Assembly (NCBI GenBank): GCA_003676145.1
Contig: NAUB01000017.1
Location: 170,677-234,676, forward strand
Length of the DNA: 64,000 nucleotides
Direction: 5' to 3'
From: a gamma proteobacterium symbiont of Stewartia floridana
GTDB taxonomy: Bacteria > Pseudomonadota > Gammaproteobacteria > Chromatiales > Chromatiaceae
Part shown: in pieces, positions 48,176-58,439 of the stretch
Position numbering within the stretch: the stretch's first letter is position 1
Layout: every line of letters begins with the position of its first letter
The notes under the pieces: model-generated
Told to the model about the DNA's origin: nothing
Database searches by the model: none
What the model saw: the letters and a program-made list of their open reading frames with translations, nothing else
Position numbers and translations under genes: made by a program

Positions 48176-48425
48176 ACTAAATCGTCGACATTTCACTCTA
48201 TCTTGCTGCCATCTTCCGATTTCTTGCAGACCTTCAGCTGCTCAGAAAAATGCCGTGAGAATCTAGAGCGTAAAAAATTGTGAACAGAGTCTCACCTTTT
48301 TTAAGGTTTCTTTAATACAAATAAGTTACAAGTCACAGTACAGACGAACTTAATACCATAGTCTTAACAACACATTAGAAATCAACCGGCAATGTACCGG
48401 TTCAAGGCAAAAGAGGAGGCAACCT

Positions 48426-48509
48426 ATGTCTTGGTTATTACTCGCTGCACTGACAGCCATCGTCGTAACAGTTCTCTCCACCAAGAGTGTTGAGCTGCCC
48501 GACTTATAA
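48426..48509 (+). CDS. predicted 27-residue single-helix membrane peptide
   Basis: ATG 48426 is preceded by AGAGGAGG at 6 nt, one of the strongest ribosome sites in the window. The product is hydrophobic at the N-terminus (MSWLLLAALTAIVVTVL) with a short polar tail (STKSVELPDL), fitting one membrane helix. It stands alone: AACCGG / CCGGTT pair just upstream of the ribosome site, and AAGTCGTT / AACGACTT pair at and after the stop (48508-48531). Not recognised as a known small protein. Confidence 0.6.
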   Translation: MSWLLLAALTAIVVTVLSTKSVELPDL

Positions 48510-48531
48510 GTCGTTTGACTAACAACGACTT
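48508..48531 (+). other. hairpin at the end of the small peptide gene
   Basis: AAGTCGTT and AACGACTT form an 8-bp stem overlapping the stop codon, without a U-run. Could be an RNA 3' end. Confidence 0.4.
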
Positions 48532-48554
48532 ACCTCAGGCATCCATCGAGTCAC

Positions 48555-49109
48555 TTATCTCGAGGGGTGTTGTCGTATGTACTCGTACATCATGATTGAG
48601 GCGGCGACCGCCACATTCAGACTCTCAATCTGACCGAACTGGGGTATCGCCAGACAGCTGATCTCCGGGTAGTCAGACAATTCGAAACTGTGCCCCCACT
48701 CCTCATGCCCCAGCACGAAGGCGGTCTTGCGATCCAAAGCTGTCTGCGTCGACAGATGCTCACAATCACCGCTTAACGCCACAATCTTGTAATCCCGCTC
48801 GACCAGATCCTGATAGCTCTGCTCGAAGTTGTCATAAAACTTCGCCGGCACCTTTTTAAAGGCCCCTTTACCCGGAGAGGGATCGAAAGGTCCGATATCG
48901 ATCAGATGGACCTCGGCTGCGCCAAAGGCTTCGGCACTGCGAAATATCTTGGCCACATTGAATCCAGCCTTCATATGGTCCAGAACCAGAATAAAATCAT
49001 TGACTCCCGGCTTGGCCAGCAGGTTGCGTTGACGCTGCTTGGTATAGCGCAGCAGTGCCTGGTCCCTGGCTTCTCGTTTTTCCCGCTTACTTTTTCTTTG
49101 GCGTAACAT
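48555..49109 (-). CDS. TrmH/SpoU-family RNA 2'-O-methyltransferase
   Basis: 184 residues from ATG 49109 (a GTG 30 bp further up is also possible; neither has a clear ribosome site). SPOUT signatures are present: FILVLDHMKAGFNVAKIFRSAEAFG, then LGHEEWGHSF and the S-adenosylmethionine knot IPQFGQIESLNVAVAASIMMYEYIR. The basic N-terminus (RQRKSKREKREARDQ) fits RNA binding. The substrate, tRNA or rRNA, cannot be assigned. Confidence 0.85.
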   Translation of the reverse strand: MLRQRKSKREKREARDQALLRYTKQRQRNLLAKPGVNDFILVLDHMKAGFNVAKIFRSAEAFGAAEVHLIDIGPFDPSPGKGAFKKVPAKFYDNFEQSYQDLVERDYKIVALSGDCEHLSTQTALDRKTAFVLGHEEWGHSFELSDYPEISCLAIPQFGQIESLNVAVAASIMMYEYIRQHPSR

Positions 49110-49261
49110 GTTATTTATCAATGCAAAACAGACTTCCACCCAATCATACTATCAAGCCAATCCCCAACTGACTGCCATCAAATAACCTTACCAATAGCAT
49201 CCATCTGGAGTTGCCATCCAGCGTAAGATATCAGTTTGACCCAGTCCCGCTCGGAGTCGCC

Positions 49262-49918
49262 ATGCAAAAGAGTAGTGTAACCCGTGTTTCTGTCTGGAGC
49301 CGATGGCTCAGGATTTCCCACTGGCTGATCGGTCTCTCCACTCTGGGCCTGATCGGCAGTGGTTATCTGCTCTCCATCCAGACCACTCAGAGCGCTACAC
49401 ACCAGGATGTTCACTACCTGTTTGGTGCACTCCTGCTCCCCGGCTTTCTGATCAGGCTCTATCTGTTGCTGTTTGGCAAAGGAACAGACCATATCAGTGA
49501 TTGCGAGCCGAACGCCCACCGCTTGTCACAGGGCTGGCAGGTCGCCAAACACTACCTGACCCTGGGGAAGGCGCCACTGCCCAACTGGTTCAGCCATAAT
49601 CCACTCTGGGGCCCCATCTACATCGGCCTGTTCTTTATTCTGCTACTCAGCCTGATCAGTGGCTACGCTCTGCTCAATGATCTGCAATTTCTCTTCGGTA
49701 TCGTCATGGCGGACCTGCACCACCTGACTTATCTGATCATTGCCTGGTTCAGCCTGCTGCATATCCTTGCGGTTTTCGCCCACGATCTCAGTGGTAGTGG
49801 GTCCGATATATCCGGCATGATCAATGGCCATCGGATATTTCAGCACTCGGAAAAACCATCAGAGCCTGGCACAACCACGGTTGACCTGAATGACCTCATG
49901 AAGAGCTTAAAAAAGTAG
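49262..49918 (+). CDS. cytochrome b/b6-type (b561-like) membrane protein
   Basis: 218 residues with four membrane helices. Likely haem-ligand histidines are in WLRISHWLIGL, HQDVHYLFGALL and DLHHLTYLIIAWFSLLHILAVFAHD. The family carries electrons between dehydrogenases or diheme cytochromes and quinones; no partner gene is adjacent. ATG 49262 with GGAG at 5 nt is preferred over an earlier in-frame start. It ends 271 bp before the ribosomal block. Confidence 0.8.
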   Translation: MQKSSVTRVSVWSRWLRISHWLIGLSTLGLIGSGYLLSIQTTQSATHQDVHYLFGALLLPGFLIRLYLLLFGKGTDHISDCEPNAHRLSQGWQVAKHYLTLGKAPLPNWFSHNPLWGPIYIGLFFILLLSLISGYALLNDLQFLFGIVMADLHHLTYLIIAWFSLLHILAVFAHDLSGSGSDISGMINGHRIFQHSEKPSEPGTTTVDLNDLMKSLKK

Positions 49919-49983
49919 CCCTCATAAGCTGATTTTGGCTGAAGTAATCGGGCTACACCTGACTGACACTTGCTTGAGCAGGA

Positions 49984-50007
49984 TTTGGTGGGGCTTGGCC
50001 CACCAAA
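49984..50007. repeat. short palindromic hairpin, second copy
   Basis: TTTGGTGGG and CCCACCAAA pair around a 6-nt loop. It shares the TTGGTGGGGC core with the hairpin at 21316-21334 and also lies downstream of a gene end. Confidence 0.6.
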
Positions 50008-50061
50008 ATCCCTTGATAAAACGAGATGCCATGAATCAATGTCACTTTAGGGCCACGATTA

Positions 50062-50095
50062 GCGTCATTTCGCGGTGATTGGCGTTCATTAGCGG
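50062..50095. repeat. dispersed repeat copy C
   Basis: The reverse complement begins CCGCTAATGAACGCC and continues AATCACCGCGAA, nearly identical to copy B (29399-29432) and to the arms of copy A (24200-24320). Confidence 0.75.
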
Positions 50096-50131
50096 TTTAT
50101 TCAGCCGAGTGAGCAGCGGCACAACAGGCAC

Positions 50132-50164
50132 AAAAAAACCCACGCTTTTCAGCGTGGGTTTTTC
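50132..50164 (-). terminator. intrinsic terminator of the alpha operon
   Basis: AACCCACGCT and AGCGTGGGTT pair around a short loop and are followed on the minus strand by seven T. It lies 25 bp past the rplQ stop and ends the ribosomal-protein transcript. Confidence 0.92.
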
Positions 50165-50189
50165 AACTCTGCTGCCAGCAGCTCAGTCG

Positions 50190-50594
50190 TTACTCTTCAG
50201 TAGCGACCTCTTCTTCCTCTGCAACCGGCTCTTCGATCGGACGATCAACCAGTTCCACATAAGCCATTGGCGCCTTGTCACCTGGGCGATAGCCACACTT
50301 CAGAATGCGCACATAACCACCAGGACGAGACTGGTATCTTGGGCCCAGCTCAGCGAACAGCTTGCCTACCGCAGATTTATCACGCAGGCGTGAAAAAGCG
50401 AGACGACGTTTTGCAACATTGTCTGTCTTGGACATGGTGATGAGCGGCTCAGCTACACGACGAAGCTCTTTTGCCTTAGGCACAGTCGTTTTGATCAACT
50501 CATGATTGATCAAAGAGACCGCCATGTTTCTGAACATGGCATTCCTGTGGCTGCTGTTACGATTTAGCTGCCGTCCTGATTTGCGATGACGCAT
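50190..50594 (-). CDS. rplQ: 50S ribosomal protein L17
   Basis: 134 residues, beginning [21 protein letters not shown], the L17 signature, with an acidic C-terminal tail ([14 protein letters not shown]). L17 lies near the peptide exit tunnel. Last gene of the alpha operon, 51 bp after rpoA; an intrinsic terminator follows. Confidence 0.98.
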   Translation of the reverse strand: MRHRKSGRQLNRNSSHRNAMFRNMAVSLINHELIKTTVPKAKELRRVAEPLITMSKTDNVAKRRLAFSRLRDKSAVGKLFAELGPRYQSRPGGYVRILKCGYRPGDKAPMAYVELVDRPIEEPVAEEEEVATEE

Positions 50595-50645
50595 GAGTCG
50601 ACTTTCCCAAATTCAAAATTGTTTAACGGTTAATAGCGACTGGCT

Positions 50646-51644
50646 TTAGTGAGCCAGCTGCTCCTCGATGTTCTCTGGTGGCCAATGTTCCAGGCGCATG
50701 CCCAGTGACAGACCACGACGTGCGAGCACATCCTTAATCTCAGTCAGTGACTTCTTACCCAAGTTAGGTGTCTTGAGCAGTTCCACTTCGGTTCTCTGAA
50801 TCAGATCACCGATAAGAAAAATATTCTCTGCCTTCAGGCAGTTTGCAGAGCGAACGGTCAACTCCAGATCGTCTACCGGGCGCAGCAGGATCGGATCGAT
50901 TGCCGGCTCTTCCGGCTCTGCGACAGACTCTGCAGCCTCAGCTTCAAGGTCAACGAAGACCGAAAGCTGGTCGCGCAAGATGCTGGCAGAACGTCTGATC
51001 GCCTCTTCAGGATCGATCGTACCGTTGGTCTCCAGCTCAATGACCAGACGATCCAGGCCGGTGTTCTGCTCAACACGAGCCGCTTCAACACTGTAGGCCA
51101 CTTCACGAATCGGGCTGAATGAGGCATCAACCTGCAGCATGCCGATTGGACGCTCATCGCCGGCAGATCCCTGACGGGCAGCCGCCGGATGATAGCCACG
51201 GCCACGATGCACGTTGAGGGTCATGTTGATCTCACCTGACTTGGTCAGCGTGGCGATCACATGATCCGGATTGGCTACTTCCACGTCGTGATCAAGTGCG
51301 ATGTCACTGGCGAAGACCTGACCGGGTCCCTTTTTCTGCAGCTTCAGGGTAGCCTCATCACGAGTATGCATGATCAAGGCAACCTGCTTCAGATTGAGCA
51401 GAATATCCAGAACATCTTCCTGAACACCTTCGATGGTGGTGTACTCGTGCAAAACATCAGCAATTTCCACTTCTGTAATCGCACTACCTGGCATCGATGA
51501 GAGCAGGATGCGGCGCAAGGCGTTACCGAGCGTATGACCAAAACCTCTCTCCAGTGGCTCAAGAGTCACTTTTGCGCGAGTGGCAGTGATCGGCTGTACG
51601 TTGACAATACGCGGCTTCAGAAATTCCGTAACGCTTTCGGTCAT
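50646..51644 (-). CDS. rpoA: RNA polymerase alpha subunit
   Basis: 332 residues. The N-terminal assembly domain ([21 protein letters not shown]) is joined by a flexible linker ([17 protein letters not shown]) to the C-terminal domain with the DNA-contact segment [12 protein letters not shown] and [17 protein letters not shown], both used by promoters and activators. 20 bp after rpsD in the alpha operon. Confidence 0.98.
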   Translation of the reverse strand: MTESVTEFLKPRIVNVQPITATRAKVTLEPLERGFGHTLGNALRRILLSSMPGSAITEVEIADVLHEYTTIEGVQEDVLDILLNLKQVALIMHTRDEATLKLQKKGPGQVFASDIALDHDVEVANPDHVIATLTKSGEINMTLNVHRGRGYHPAAARQGSAGDERPIGMLQVDASFSPIREVAYSVEAARVEQNTGLDRLVIELETNGTIDPEEAIRRSASILRDQLSVFVDLEAEAAESVAEPEEPAIDPILLRPVDDLELTVRSANCLKAENIFLIGDLIQRTEVELLKTPNLGKKSLTEIKDVLARRGLSLGMRLEHWPPENIEEQLAH

Positions 51645-51664
51645 ATATTTTCCCTCGTCAAGGC

Positions 51665-52285
51665 TTACTTGGAGTAGAGCTCAACGACCAGTTGTTCGTT
51701 AATTTCAGCAGAAAGATCGGAGCGATCCGGGATACGCTTCAGCTTACCCTTCATCGCTTTTGGATCGACCTCTACCCAATCCACGAAGCCATACTGACCC
51801 TGCAGTTCGAGTGCTCCCTGTATACGTACCTGCTTTTTAGCCTTCTCACGAATGGAGATTTCATCTTCAGCAGTCACGTTGAAGGAAGGCACATTGACGA
51901 TCTTGCCGTTAACTTCAATTGCCTTGTGGCTGACCAGCTGACGAGCTTCTGCGCGAGTGGAACCAAAACCCATGCGATAGACGATATTATCCAGGCGGGT
52001 TTCAAGCAGTTGCAGCAGATTTTCACCGGTTGCACCTTTGTTCTGCGCAGCCGCTTTGTAGTAGTTACGGAACTGCTTCTCCATGACGCCATAGATACGA
52101 CGCACTTTCTGTTTTTCGCGCAGCTGCAGTCCATAGTCCGAGACGCGACGACGACGGTCGCCAGCCTGTCCGGGCACTTTCTCCATGTTGCACTTGGAGT
52201 CAAGCGAACGCACGCGACTCTTCAGAAAGAGATCTGTGCCTTCCCGACGGCTCAGCTTACATTTTGGTCCGATGTACCTTGCCAT
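51665..52285 (-). CDS. rpsD: 30S ribosomal protein S4
   Basis: 206 residues. N-terminus [20 protein letters not shown] and an S4 RNA-binding domain ([30 protein letters not shown]). It is a primary binder of 16S rRNA and in E. coli represses the alpha operon; whether that holds here was not tested. Lacks the four-cysteine zinc motif of some S4 forms. Confidence 0.98.
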   Translation of the reverse strand: MARYIGPKCKLSRREGTDLFLKSRVRSLDSKCNMEKVPGQAGDRRRRVSDYGLQLREKQKVRRIYGVMEKQFRNYYKAAAQNKGATGENLLQLLETRLDNIVYRMGFGSTRAEARQLVSHKAIEVNGKIVNVPSFNVTAEDEISIREKAKKQVRIQGALELQGQYGFVDWVEVDPKAMKGKLKRIPDRSDLSAEINEQLVVELYSK

Positions 52286-52304
52286 GATTCAATAACTCCA
52301 GTGT

Positions 52305-52694
52305 TTATACGCGGCGCTTTTTAGGAGGACGACAACCGTTGTGAGGAATCGGTGTCACGTCGGAGATGCTGGTGATTTTGAAACCGGCATTGTTCAATGA
52401 TCTTACGGCAGACTCACGGCCTGGTCCGGGACCTTTGACGTTGACATCCAGATTCTTGACGCCGTATTCCTTAACCATCTGACCGACACGATCGGCAGCC
52501 ACCTGAGCTGCGAATGGGGTGCTTTTTCTGGAACCACGGAAACCTGAACCACCAGCTGTCGCCCATGCAAGAGCGTTACCCTGACGGTCGGTTATGGTGA
52601 TGATGGTATTGTTGAAAGAGGCATGAATATGCGCAACACCGTCGGTGACGCTCTTTCTTACCTTCTTCTTGGCACGGCTGCTGGGTTTTGCCAT
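52305..52694 (-). CDS. rpsK: 30S ribosomal protein S11
   Basis: 129 residues, with [23 protein letters not shown] and the C-terminal [13 protein letters not shown], both S11 hallmarks. S11 sits on the platform of the 30S subunit near the mRNA exit. 19 bp upstream of rpsD and 32 bp after rpsM. Confidence 0.98.
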   Translation of the reverse strand: MAKPSSRAKKKVRKSVTDGVAHIHASFNNTIITITDRQGNALAWATAGGSGFRGSRKSTPFAAQVAADRVGQMVKEYGVKNLDVNVKGPGPGRESAVRSLNNAGFKITSISDVTPIPHNGCRPPKKRRV

Positions 52695-52726
52695 CTTCTG
52701 TACCTACAGATTCGATTTAAAATTGA

Positions 52727-53083
52727 TTAACGTTTGATTGGACGACGAGGACCTTTACGGGTACGGGCATTGGTGCGCGTACGCTGTCCACGTAGAGGCA
52801 GACCACGGCGATGACGTATGCCGCGATTACAACCCAGGTCCATCAGACGTTTGATGTTCATGGAGATCTCACGTCGCAGATCGCCTTCCGTTGTGTAACG
52901 GGCGACGATGCCACGAATGGACTCAATCTGGTCTTCACTCAGCTCCTGGATCTTGATATTGGGCTCAATACCAGCCTCTTTACAGATATCACCAGCAGTT
53001 GAGCGGCCGATACCATAGATAGAGGTCAATGCAATAACTGCATGTTTTCGATCCGGAATGTTGACTCCTGCAATTCGAGCCAT
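52727..53083 (-). CDS. rpsM: 30S ribosomal protein S13
   Basis: 118 residues, [26 protein letters not shown] at the N-terminus (helix-two-turn-helix) and [18 protein letters not shown] at the C-terminus, which contacts P-site tRNA. First gene of the alpha operon; the 109-bp spacer to rpmJ is long for this cluster and may hold a promoter. Confidence 0.98.
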   Translation of the reverse strand: MARIAGVNIPDRKHAVIALTSIYGIGRSTAGDICKEAGIEPNIKIQELSEDQIESIRGIVARYTTEGDLRREISMNIKRLMDLGCNRGIRHRRGLPLRGQRTRTNARTRKGPRRPIKR

Positions 53084-53192
53084 CTTTCTAATCTCCTAAA
53101 GTAACCCCTGGAATTGTTCCGAAGGGAAACGCACAATAATACCTCAGGCGACAGCCTCTAGCAAGCCGTCACCCCATCATTTGATTGCCAGG

Positions 53193-53306
53193 TTAACCCT
53201 GACGCTGCTTGTGGCGACCCTCTTTACAGATCACCCGAACTACGCCGTTACGGCGAACAATCTTGCAATTGCGGCAGATTTTTTTAACAGATGCACGCAC
53301 TTTCAT
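53193..53306 (-). CDS. rpmJ: 50S ribosomal protein L36
   Basis: A 37-residue protein, [14 protein letters not shown] followed by [20 protein letters not shown]. The zinc ligands Cys11, Cys14, Cys27 and His32 mark it as the zinc-binding (C+) form. It lies between secY and rpsM as in most bacteria. Confidence 0.96.
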   Translation of the reverse strand: MKVRASVKKICRNCKIVRRNGVVRVICKEGRHKQRQG

Positions 53307-53336
53307 TTTTCAGACTCCAATTCAGATTCGGTCAGA

Positions 53337-54686
53337 TCAGCGTAGCAATCCGCCACCACTGCCTTTCAGGTTGGCTTTCTTCATCAAGCCGTCGTATTGG
53401 TGTGACATCAGGTGCGCTTGTACCTGGGCCATAAAGTCCATCACTACCACAACGATAATCAGCAGTGATGTGCCACCGAAGTAGAAGGGCACATTCCAAC
53501 CAACTATCAGGAATTCAGGAAGCAGACATACCAGGGTGATATAGACAGCACCCGCCATGGTCAGCCTGGACATCACGCCATCGATATATTTGGCGGTCTG
53601 TTCGCCAGGCCGGATCCCTGGAATAAACGCTCCGGATCTTTTCAGATTATCTGCGGTGTCCCGTGAATTGAAGACCAGCGCAGTATAGAAAAAACAGAAA
53701 AAGATAATCGCCGCCGCGTAGGCCATGACATAAACTGGTTCACCAGGGGATAACTTGGCGAAGATGTCCTGAATCCAGCGGGTACCTTCCGTATTGCCAA
53801 ACCACTGCCCCAGGGTCGCTGGGAAGAGGATGATACTGGAAGCGAAAATCGGCGGGATTACACCAGCCATATTCAGTTTCAACGGCAGATGAGTACTCTG
53901 CGCCGCCAGCATCCGACGGCCTTGCTGGCGCTTGGCATAGTTGATGGTGATGCGACGCTGCCCACGCTCGACGAATACTACGAACGCTGTAACCGCAATC
54001 GCCAGCACGAACAGGAACAGAATGGTCAATGCATTCAGCTCACCGGTACGGGCCAGTTCCAGAGTACCACCGATCGCGGACGGCAATCCGGCGACGATAC
54101 CGGCAAAGATGATCATTGAGATACCATTACCGATACCACGTTCAGTGATCTGCTCACCGAGCCACATCAGAAACATGGTGCCGGTTACCAGCGATACCGC
54201 TGCCGTGACAACGAAGCCCATTCCCTGGTGAACCACGATGGTTTCACCACCGACTGTCTGGCTCTGCAGGGCAATGGAGATACCGACCGCCTGAAAGGTC
54301 GCCAATACCACGGTGCCGTAACGGGTGTACTGAGTGATCTTCCTGCGACCGGACTCACCCTCTTTCTTCAACTGCTCAAGGGTCGGTATGACAGCCGACA
54401 TCAACTGCATGATAATCGACGCCGAGATGTAGGGCATGATACCAAGCGCAAAGATACTGGCGCGTTCCAGTGCACCACCGGAAAACATGTTGAACATATC
54501 CAGGATCGAACCCTGAGCCTGCTCAAACAGGGCAGCCAATGCCACTGGATTCACACCGGGTACTGGAATAAATGTACCGATCCGGAAAACCAGCAGCGCA
54601 CCGGCGACAAACAGCAGCCGCTGACGTAGTTCAGTCAGCTGACCCATGCTGCCCAGAGCACCCATCATTGCACCTTGGTTGGCCAT
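53337..54686 (-). CDS. secY: preprotein translocase subunit SecY
   Basis: 449 residues, ten predicted membrane helices, with [26 protein letters not shown] at the N-terminus and the plug and lateral-gate region ([19 protein letters not shown]). Central channel of the Sec export pathway in the inner membrane. 3 bp after rplO, last large gene of the spc operon, as usual. Confidence 0.98.
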   Translation of the reverse strand: MANQGAMMGALGSMGQLTELRQRLLFVAGALLVFRIGTFIPVPGVNPVALAALFEQAQGSILDMFNMFSGGALERASIFALGIMPYISASIIMQLMSAVIPTLEQLKKEGESGRRKITQYTRYGTVVLATFQAVGISIALQSQTVGGETIVVHQGMGFVVTAAVSLVTGTMFLMWLGEQITERGIGNGISMIIFAGIVAGLPSAIGGTLELARTGELNALTILFLFVLAIAVTAFVVFVERGQRRITINYAKRQQGRRMLAAQSTHLPLKLNMAGVIPPIFASSIILFPATLGQWFGNTEGTRWIQDIFAKLSPGEPVYVMAYAAAIIFFCFFYTALVFNSRDTADNLKRSGAFIPGIRPGEQTAKYIDGVMSRLTMAGAVYITLVCLLPEFLIVGWNVPFYFGGTSLLIIVVVVMDFMAQVQAHLMSHQYDGLMKKANLKGSGGGLLR

Positions 54687-54689
54687 AAT

Positions 54690-55121
54690 TTACTCGACCT
54701 TACCGCCAGCAGCTTCAACAGCGGCTTTTGCACCCTTGGTCAGGGCGATACCTTTAACAGTAACTGCACGATCGATCTCCCCGGAAAGGAAGATCTTTGC
54801 CCGCTTCATATCACGGGTGATCAGATTGGCCTTCTTCAGCGCATCCAGATCGACAACGTCGCCTTCGACTTTTGCCAGTTCACCCAGACGAACCTGAGCA
54901 GATACCATGGATACCCGAGAGGTGAAGCCAATCTTCGGCAGACGACGCTGCAGTGGCATCTGACCACCTTCGAAACCGACCTTGTGAAAACCACCGGAAC
55001 GGGACTTCTGACCTTTATGGCCGCGTCCACAGGTTTTACCAAGGCCACTGCCGATACCACGACCGACACGCTTACGTGTGGTTTTGCTTCCCGCAGCAGG
55101 CTGGAGAGTATTCAATTTCAT
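54690..55121 (-). CDS. rplO: 50S ribosomal protein L15
   Basis: 143 residues starting [26 protein letters not shown] with the Gly/Arg-rich stretch [17 protein letters not shown], typical of L15, which helps late 50S assembly. One base separates it from rpmD. Confidence 0.98.
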   Translation of the reverse strand: MKLNTLQPAAGSKTTRKRVGRGIGSGLGKTCGRGHKGQKSRSGGFHKVGFEGGQMPLQRRLPKIGFTSRVSMVSAQVRLGELAKVEGDVVDLDALKKANLITRDMKRAKIFLSGEIDRAVTVKGIALTKGAKAAVEAAGGKVE

Positions 55122-55122
55122 C

Positions 55123-55311
55123 TTAAGACTCCACTACCTTAACCATGTAACTGACCTTGTTCACCATACCGCGGGTGCAAGGGGTATCTTCTACGTCCAC
55201 TTCGTGATGCATACGACGCAGACCCAGACCTCTTACACATGCTTGATGGCTAGCAAGGCGACCGCTTGTGCTACGCACCAGCTTGACCCGCATCATCTTC
55301 TTATCAGCCAT
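55123..55311 (-). CDS. rpmD: 50S ribosomal protein L30
   Basis: 62 residues, [27 protein letters not shown] after a short N-terminal MADKKM and the L30 C-terminus [11 protein letters not shown]. Its start is 3 bp after rpsE. Confidence 0.97.
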   Translation of the reverse strand: MADKKMMRVKLVRSTSGRLASHQACVRGLGLRRMHHEVDVEDTPCTRGMVNKVSYMVKVVES

Positions 55312-55314
55312 GAC

Positions 55315-55821
55315 TTACCCCAGGATATCTTCGACGCTTTTGCCCCGCTTCAGGGCAACCGATTCAGCGTCGGCCATTTCATTCAGACCATTGATGGTCG
55401 CACGCACCACATTCATCGGATTGTTGGTGCCGATACATTTGGCCAGTACGTTCTGTACACCGAGTACTTCGAATACCGCACGCATCGCACCACCGGCGAT
55501 GATACCGGTACCTTCCGATGCAGGCTGCATGAAGACCTTGGCAGCACCATGACGACCGACCAGCGGATACTGCAGGGTAGCCCCATCGAGCTTCACAGAG
55601 ACCATGTTCTTGCGAGCTGTCTCCATCGCTTTCTGGATGGCTACCGGTACTTCGCGTGCTTTACCGGTACCGAAACCGACACGGCCTTTACCGTCACCGA
55701 CCACAGTCAGTGCAGAGAAACCGAACTGACGACCACCTTTGACCACCTTGGCCACGCGGTTAACATTGACGAGCTTCTCAAGTAACTCGTCACCCTCAGG
55801 TTTTGCATTAAAATTTGCCAT
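55315..55821 (-). CDS. rpsE: 30S ribosomal protein S5
   Basis: 168 residues, with the dsRBD-like N-terminal domain [20 protein letters not shown] and the C-terminal domain around [21 protein letters not shown]5 shapes decoding accuracy and lines the mRNA entry. 12 bp after rplR. Confidence 0.98.
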   Translation of the reverse strand: MANFNAKPEGDELLEKLVNVNRVAKVVKGGRQFGFSALTVVGDGKGRVGFGTGKAREVPVAIQKAMETARKNMVSVKLDGATLQYPLVGRHGAAKVFMQPASEGTGIIAGGAMRAVFEVLGVQNVLAKCIGTNNPMNVVRATINGLNEMADAESVALKRGKSVEDILG

Positions 55822-55833
55822 AATCCTAAACCT

Positions 55834-56193
55834 TTAAAATTGAAGACCGGCTTCGCGAGCCGCTTCAGCGAGGGCCTTAACCCGACCGTGATAACGGAAA
55901 CCCGAACGATCAAAGGCCACACTTTCGATACCGGCGGTTTTAGCCCGCTCGGCAACCAGCTTACCAACAACAGAGGCCGCCTTGACGTTACCGCTGGCCT
56001 CGCCATTGATCTCACCCTTTACATCCTTGTCCAGAGTCGAGGCACTGGCCAACACACTGGAACCGTCAGGACTGATGACCTGAGCGTAAATATGGCGAGG
56101 TGTACGGTGAATCGAGAGACGATGAACGCCCAGCTCCCGAATCTTAGCTCTGGTACGGCGCCCGCGGCGCATACGTGATTGTTTCTTGTCCAT
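55834..56193 (-). CDS. rplR: 50S ribosomal protein L18
   Basis: 119 residues: an arginine-rich N-terminus ([22 protein letters not shown]) and the C-terminal [23 protein letters not shown], characteristic of L18, which binds 5S rRNA together with L5. Confidence 0.98.
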   Translation of the reverse strand: MDKKQSRMRRGRRTRAKIRELGVHRLSIHRTPRHIYAQVISPDGSSVLASASTLDKDVKGEINGEASGNVKAASVVGKLVAERAKTAGIESVAFDRSGFRYHGRVKALAEAAREAGLQF

Positions 56194-56201
56194 CGTTCTA
56201 C

Positions 56202-56735
56202 CTATTTCTTCTTGGCTTCTTTACGTGCCACATATTCGTCGGCGTATCTGACACCCTTGCCCTTGTAGGGTTCAGGTGGACGATAGGCCCGAATCTCTGC
56301 AGCAACCTGACCAACCCGCTGCTTATCGCTGCCGCTGACCACGATCTCTGTCGGGGACGGGGTAGCGATGGTGATTCCCTCAGGAACCGGGTAGTCGATC
56401 GGGTGGGAGAAACCAAGATTCAGATTCAGTGACTTACCACCGGCCTGGGCGCGGTAACCAACGCCAACCAGCTGTAATTTTTTCTCAAAACCCTGACTGA
56501 CACCGTGAACCATATTGTTGACCAGTGCACGGAAGGTGCCGGCCATGGCCCAGGCTGCCTTACTCTCGCTCTTGGGAGCGATCTTCAGTTGGCTGTCCTC
56601 TTCGTTGACAGCCACGTCAGGATGCAGGTTGAGCGCCATTTCGCCTTTCGGACCTTTGATGGAGATCGACTGACCCGCCATCTTTACGCTGGTACCAGAA
56701 GGCAGTGCGATAGGGCTTTTTGCTACTCGAGACAT
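56202..56735 (-). CDS. rplF: 50S ribosomal protein L6
   Basis: 177 residues in two similar domains, [19 protein letters not shown] to [21 protein letters not shown], ending [17 protein letters not shown]6 lies near the GTPase-associated region. 8 bp before rplR. Confidence 0.98.
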   Translation of the reverse strand: MSRVAKSPIALPSGTSVKMAGQSISIKGPKGEMALNLHPDVAVNEEDSQLKIAPKSESKAAWAMAGTFRALVNNMVHGVSQGFEKKLQLVGVGYRAQAGGKSLNLNLGFSHPIDYPVPEGITIATPSPTEIVVSGSDKQRVGQVAAEIRAYRPPEPYKGKGVRYADEYVARKEAKKK

Positions 56736-56748
56736 TGCTCAGCCCTCC

Positions 56749-57144
56749 TTAGGCGACGTAGGCGATGACTTCACCGCCCTGGCCGAGTTCACGCGCCGCA
56801 CGGTCTGTCATCACACCTTTGGATGTGGAGATGATCGCAACGCCGAGTCCGGCACGTACCTTTGGCAGTTCATCCCTGCCTTTATAGACACGCAGTCCTG
56901 GACGGCTTACCCGCTTGATGAGATCGATAACGGGACGACCCTGAAAATAGCGAAGCTCCAAAACCAAGGTAGGTTTGGCGCCATTCTCATTTACGGAAAC
57001 TTCTTGGATGTAGCCTTCGTTTTTCAGAAGGTTGGCAATGGCTACCTTCTGTTTGGAAGAAGGCAGTTCGACAGTCGTTTTCTTCGCTGCCTGGCCATTG
57101 CGGATGCGTGTAAGCATATCCGCGATGGGATCTGACATACTCAT
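56749..57144 (-). CDS. rpsH: 30S ribosomal protein S8
   Basis: 131 residues, [22 protein letters not shown] at the start and [21 protein letters not shown] at the C-terminus, which binds 16S rRNA helix 21. In E. coli S8 also represses the spc operon. The 98-bp spacer to rpsN is unusually long for this block and contains a small hairpin. Confidence 0.98.
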   Translation of the reverse strand: MSMSDPIADMLTRIRNGQAAKKTTVELPSSKQKVAIANLLKNEGYIQEVSVNENGAKPTLVLELRYFQGRPVIDLIKRVSRPGLRVYKGRDELPKVRAGLGVAIISTSKGVMTDRAARELGQGGEVIAYVA

Positions 57145-57199
57145 AATGAGCTCCTAAGGTCAGTCCGCCTTTCTGGCGCGATACCTAATGATTGAACAA

Positions 57200-57220
57200 C
57201 CGAATGCACGGGGCACTCGG
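57200..57220. other. hairpin in the rpsN-rpsH spacer
   Basis: On the minus strand CCGAGTGC and GCATTCGG pair with one G-U, around a 5-nt loop. Possible site for transcript processing, attenuation or translational control of the distal spc genes. Confidence 0.35.
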
Positions 57221-57242
57221 GTAAGGGCGCAGGATTATACTG

Positions 57243-57548
57243 TTACCAGCTTGCTTTAACAAGTCCTGGCACATCACCTCTCATTGCTGCTTCACGCAGT
57301 TTGTTTCTGCACAAGCCAAATTTACGGTAGACACCGTGAGGACGACCGGTCACCTGGCAGCGATTCTGCCGGCGAGAAGGGCTCGCATCCCGGGGCAATT
57401 TCTGCAATTTAGCTACCGCCACCTCGATCTCTTCAAAGCTGCTGTTCGGATTCTTGATCACAGCTTTCAGGGCAGCGCGCTTCGCCGCAAACCTGGAGAC
57501 AGTCCGTGCACGCTTGGTTTCCCGAGCGATCATGCTTTTCTTTGCCAT
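57243..57548 (-). CDS. rpsN: 30S ribosomal protein S14
   Basis: 101 residues from ATG 57548, [20 protein letters not shown] to [20 protein letters not shown]. It is the long, zinc-free form; the short CXXC form is absent here. The upstream open frame is part of rplE in another frame. Confidence 0.97.
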   Translation of the reverse strand: MAKKSMIARETKRARTVSRFAAKRAALKAVIKNPNSSFEEIEVAVAKLQKLPRDASPSRRQNRCQVTGRPHGVYRKFGLCRNKLREAAMRGDVPGLVKASW

Positions 57549-57555
57549 ATTAAAC

Positions 57556-58095
57556 TCAGTTCTTAAAAGGAAACTTGAAGGCTTCCAAGAGCGCACGACC
57601 CTCGTCATCGGTACGCGCTGTGGTGGTGATGGTGATATCCAAACCACGCAGTGCGTCGATTTTGTCGTAATCGATCTCAGGAAACATAATCTGTTCTTTA
57701 ACACCCATCGAGTAGTTGCCGCGGCCATCGAAAGATTTATTGCTCAAACCACGGAAATCACGAATACGGGGTATTGCGATATTGATCAGACGATCAAGAA
57801 ACTCATACATGCGCTCTCTGCGCAGAGTCACTTTACAACCGATCGGCCATCCTTCACGGACTTTAAAACCGGCGATCGATTTTCTTGCATGGGTAATCAC
57901 CGCCTTTTGACCGGCAATCTTCTCCATGTCGCCAACCGCATGCTCCAGCACCTTCTTATCGCCGATCGCCTCACCGACACCCATGTTAAGGGTGATCTTG
58001 GTGATCTTCGGCACTTCCATGATGCTGTCGAACTGAAACTTGTCCATCAGATCCTTGATAACAGTTTCACTGTAATATTGCTGTAACCTAGCCAT
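57556..58095 (-). CDS. rplE: 50S ribosomal protein L5
   Basis: 179 residues, with [22 protein letters not shown] and [24 protein letters not shown], the L5 signature pair. Binds 5S rRNA and contacts P-site tRNA. 13 bp after rplX. Confidence 0.98.
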   Translation of the reverse strand: MARLQQYYSETVIKDLMDKFQFDSIMEVPKITKITLNMGVGEAIGDKKVLEHAVGDMEKIAGQKAVITHARKSIAGFKVREGWPIGCKVTLRRERMYEFLDRLINIAIPRIRDFRGLSNKSFDGRGNYSMGVKEQIMFPEIDYDKIDALRGLDITITTTARTDDEGRALLEAFKFPFKN

Positions 58096-58108
58096 CTCTC
58101 ATCATGCC

Positions 58109-58429
58109 TCAAATATCGACGACTTCTTGGTTGGATTTGAATACCCGAACCTTTTTGCCATCTTCGAGAATTTTGAAACCAACACGGTCAGCCTTATCGG
58201 TTGCCGGATTATACAAAGCCACATTGGAGATGTGCAGAGGCATCTCCTTGTCCAGGATACCGCCAGGCTCACCCCGGTTCGGATTTGGCTTGGTATGCTT
58301 TTTAGCCATGTTGACGTTTTCGACCACCAGGCGGTCGTCATCCATCATCTTGACAACAGTACCGCGCTTACCCTTGTCTTTGCCGCTTATGACGATTACC
58401 TCGTCACCTTTTCTGATTTTGCTTGCCAT
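58109..58429 (-). CDS. rplX: 50S ribosomal protein L24
   Basis: 106 residues from ATG 58429. KOW motif [20 protein letters not shown] at the N-terminus; starts 50S assembly at the 5' end of 23S rRNA. The frame is open ten codons upstream into the rplN end, but family length supports the ATG chosen. Confidence 0.97.
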   Translation of the reverse strand: MASKIRKGDEVIVISGKDKGKRGTVVKMMDDDRLVVENVNMAKKHTKPNPNRGEPGGILDKEMPLHISNVALYNPATDKADRVGFKILEDGKKVRVFKSNQEVVDI

Positions 58430-58439
58430 TAGTGCTGCC

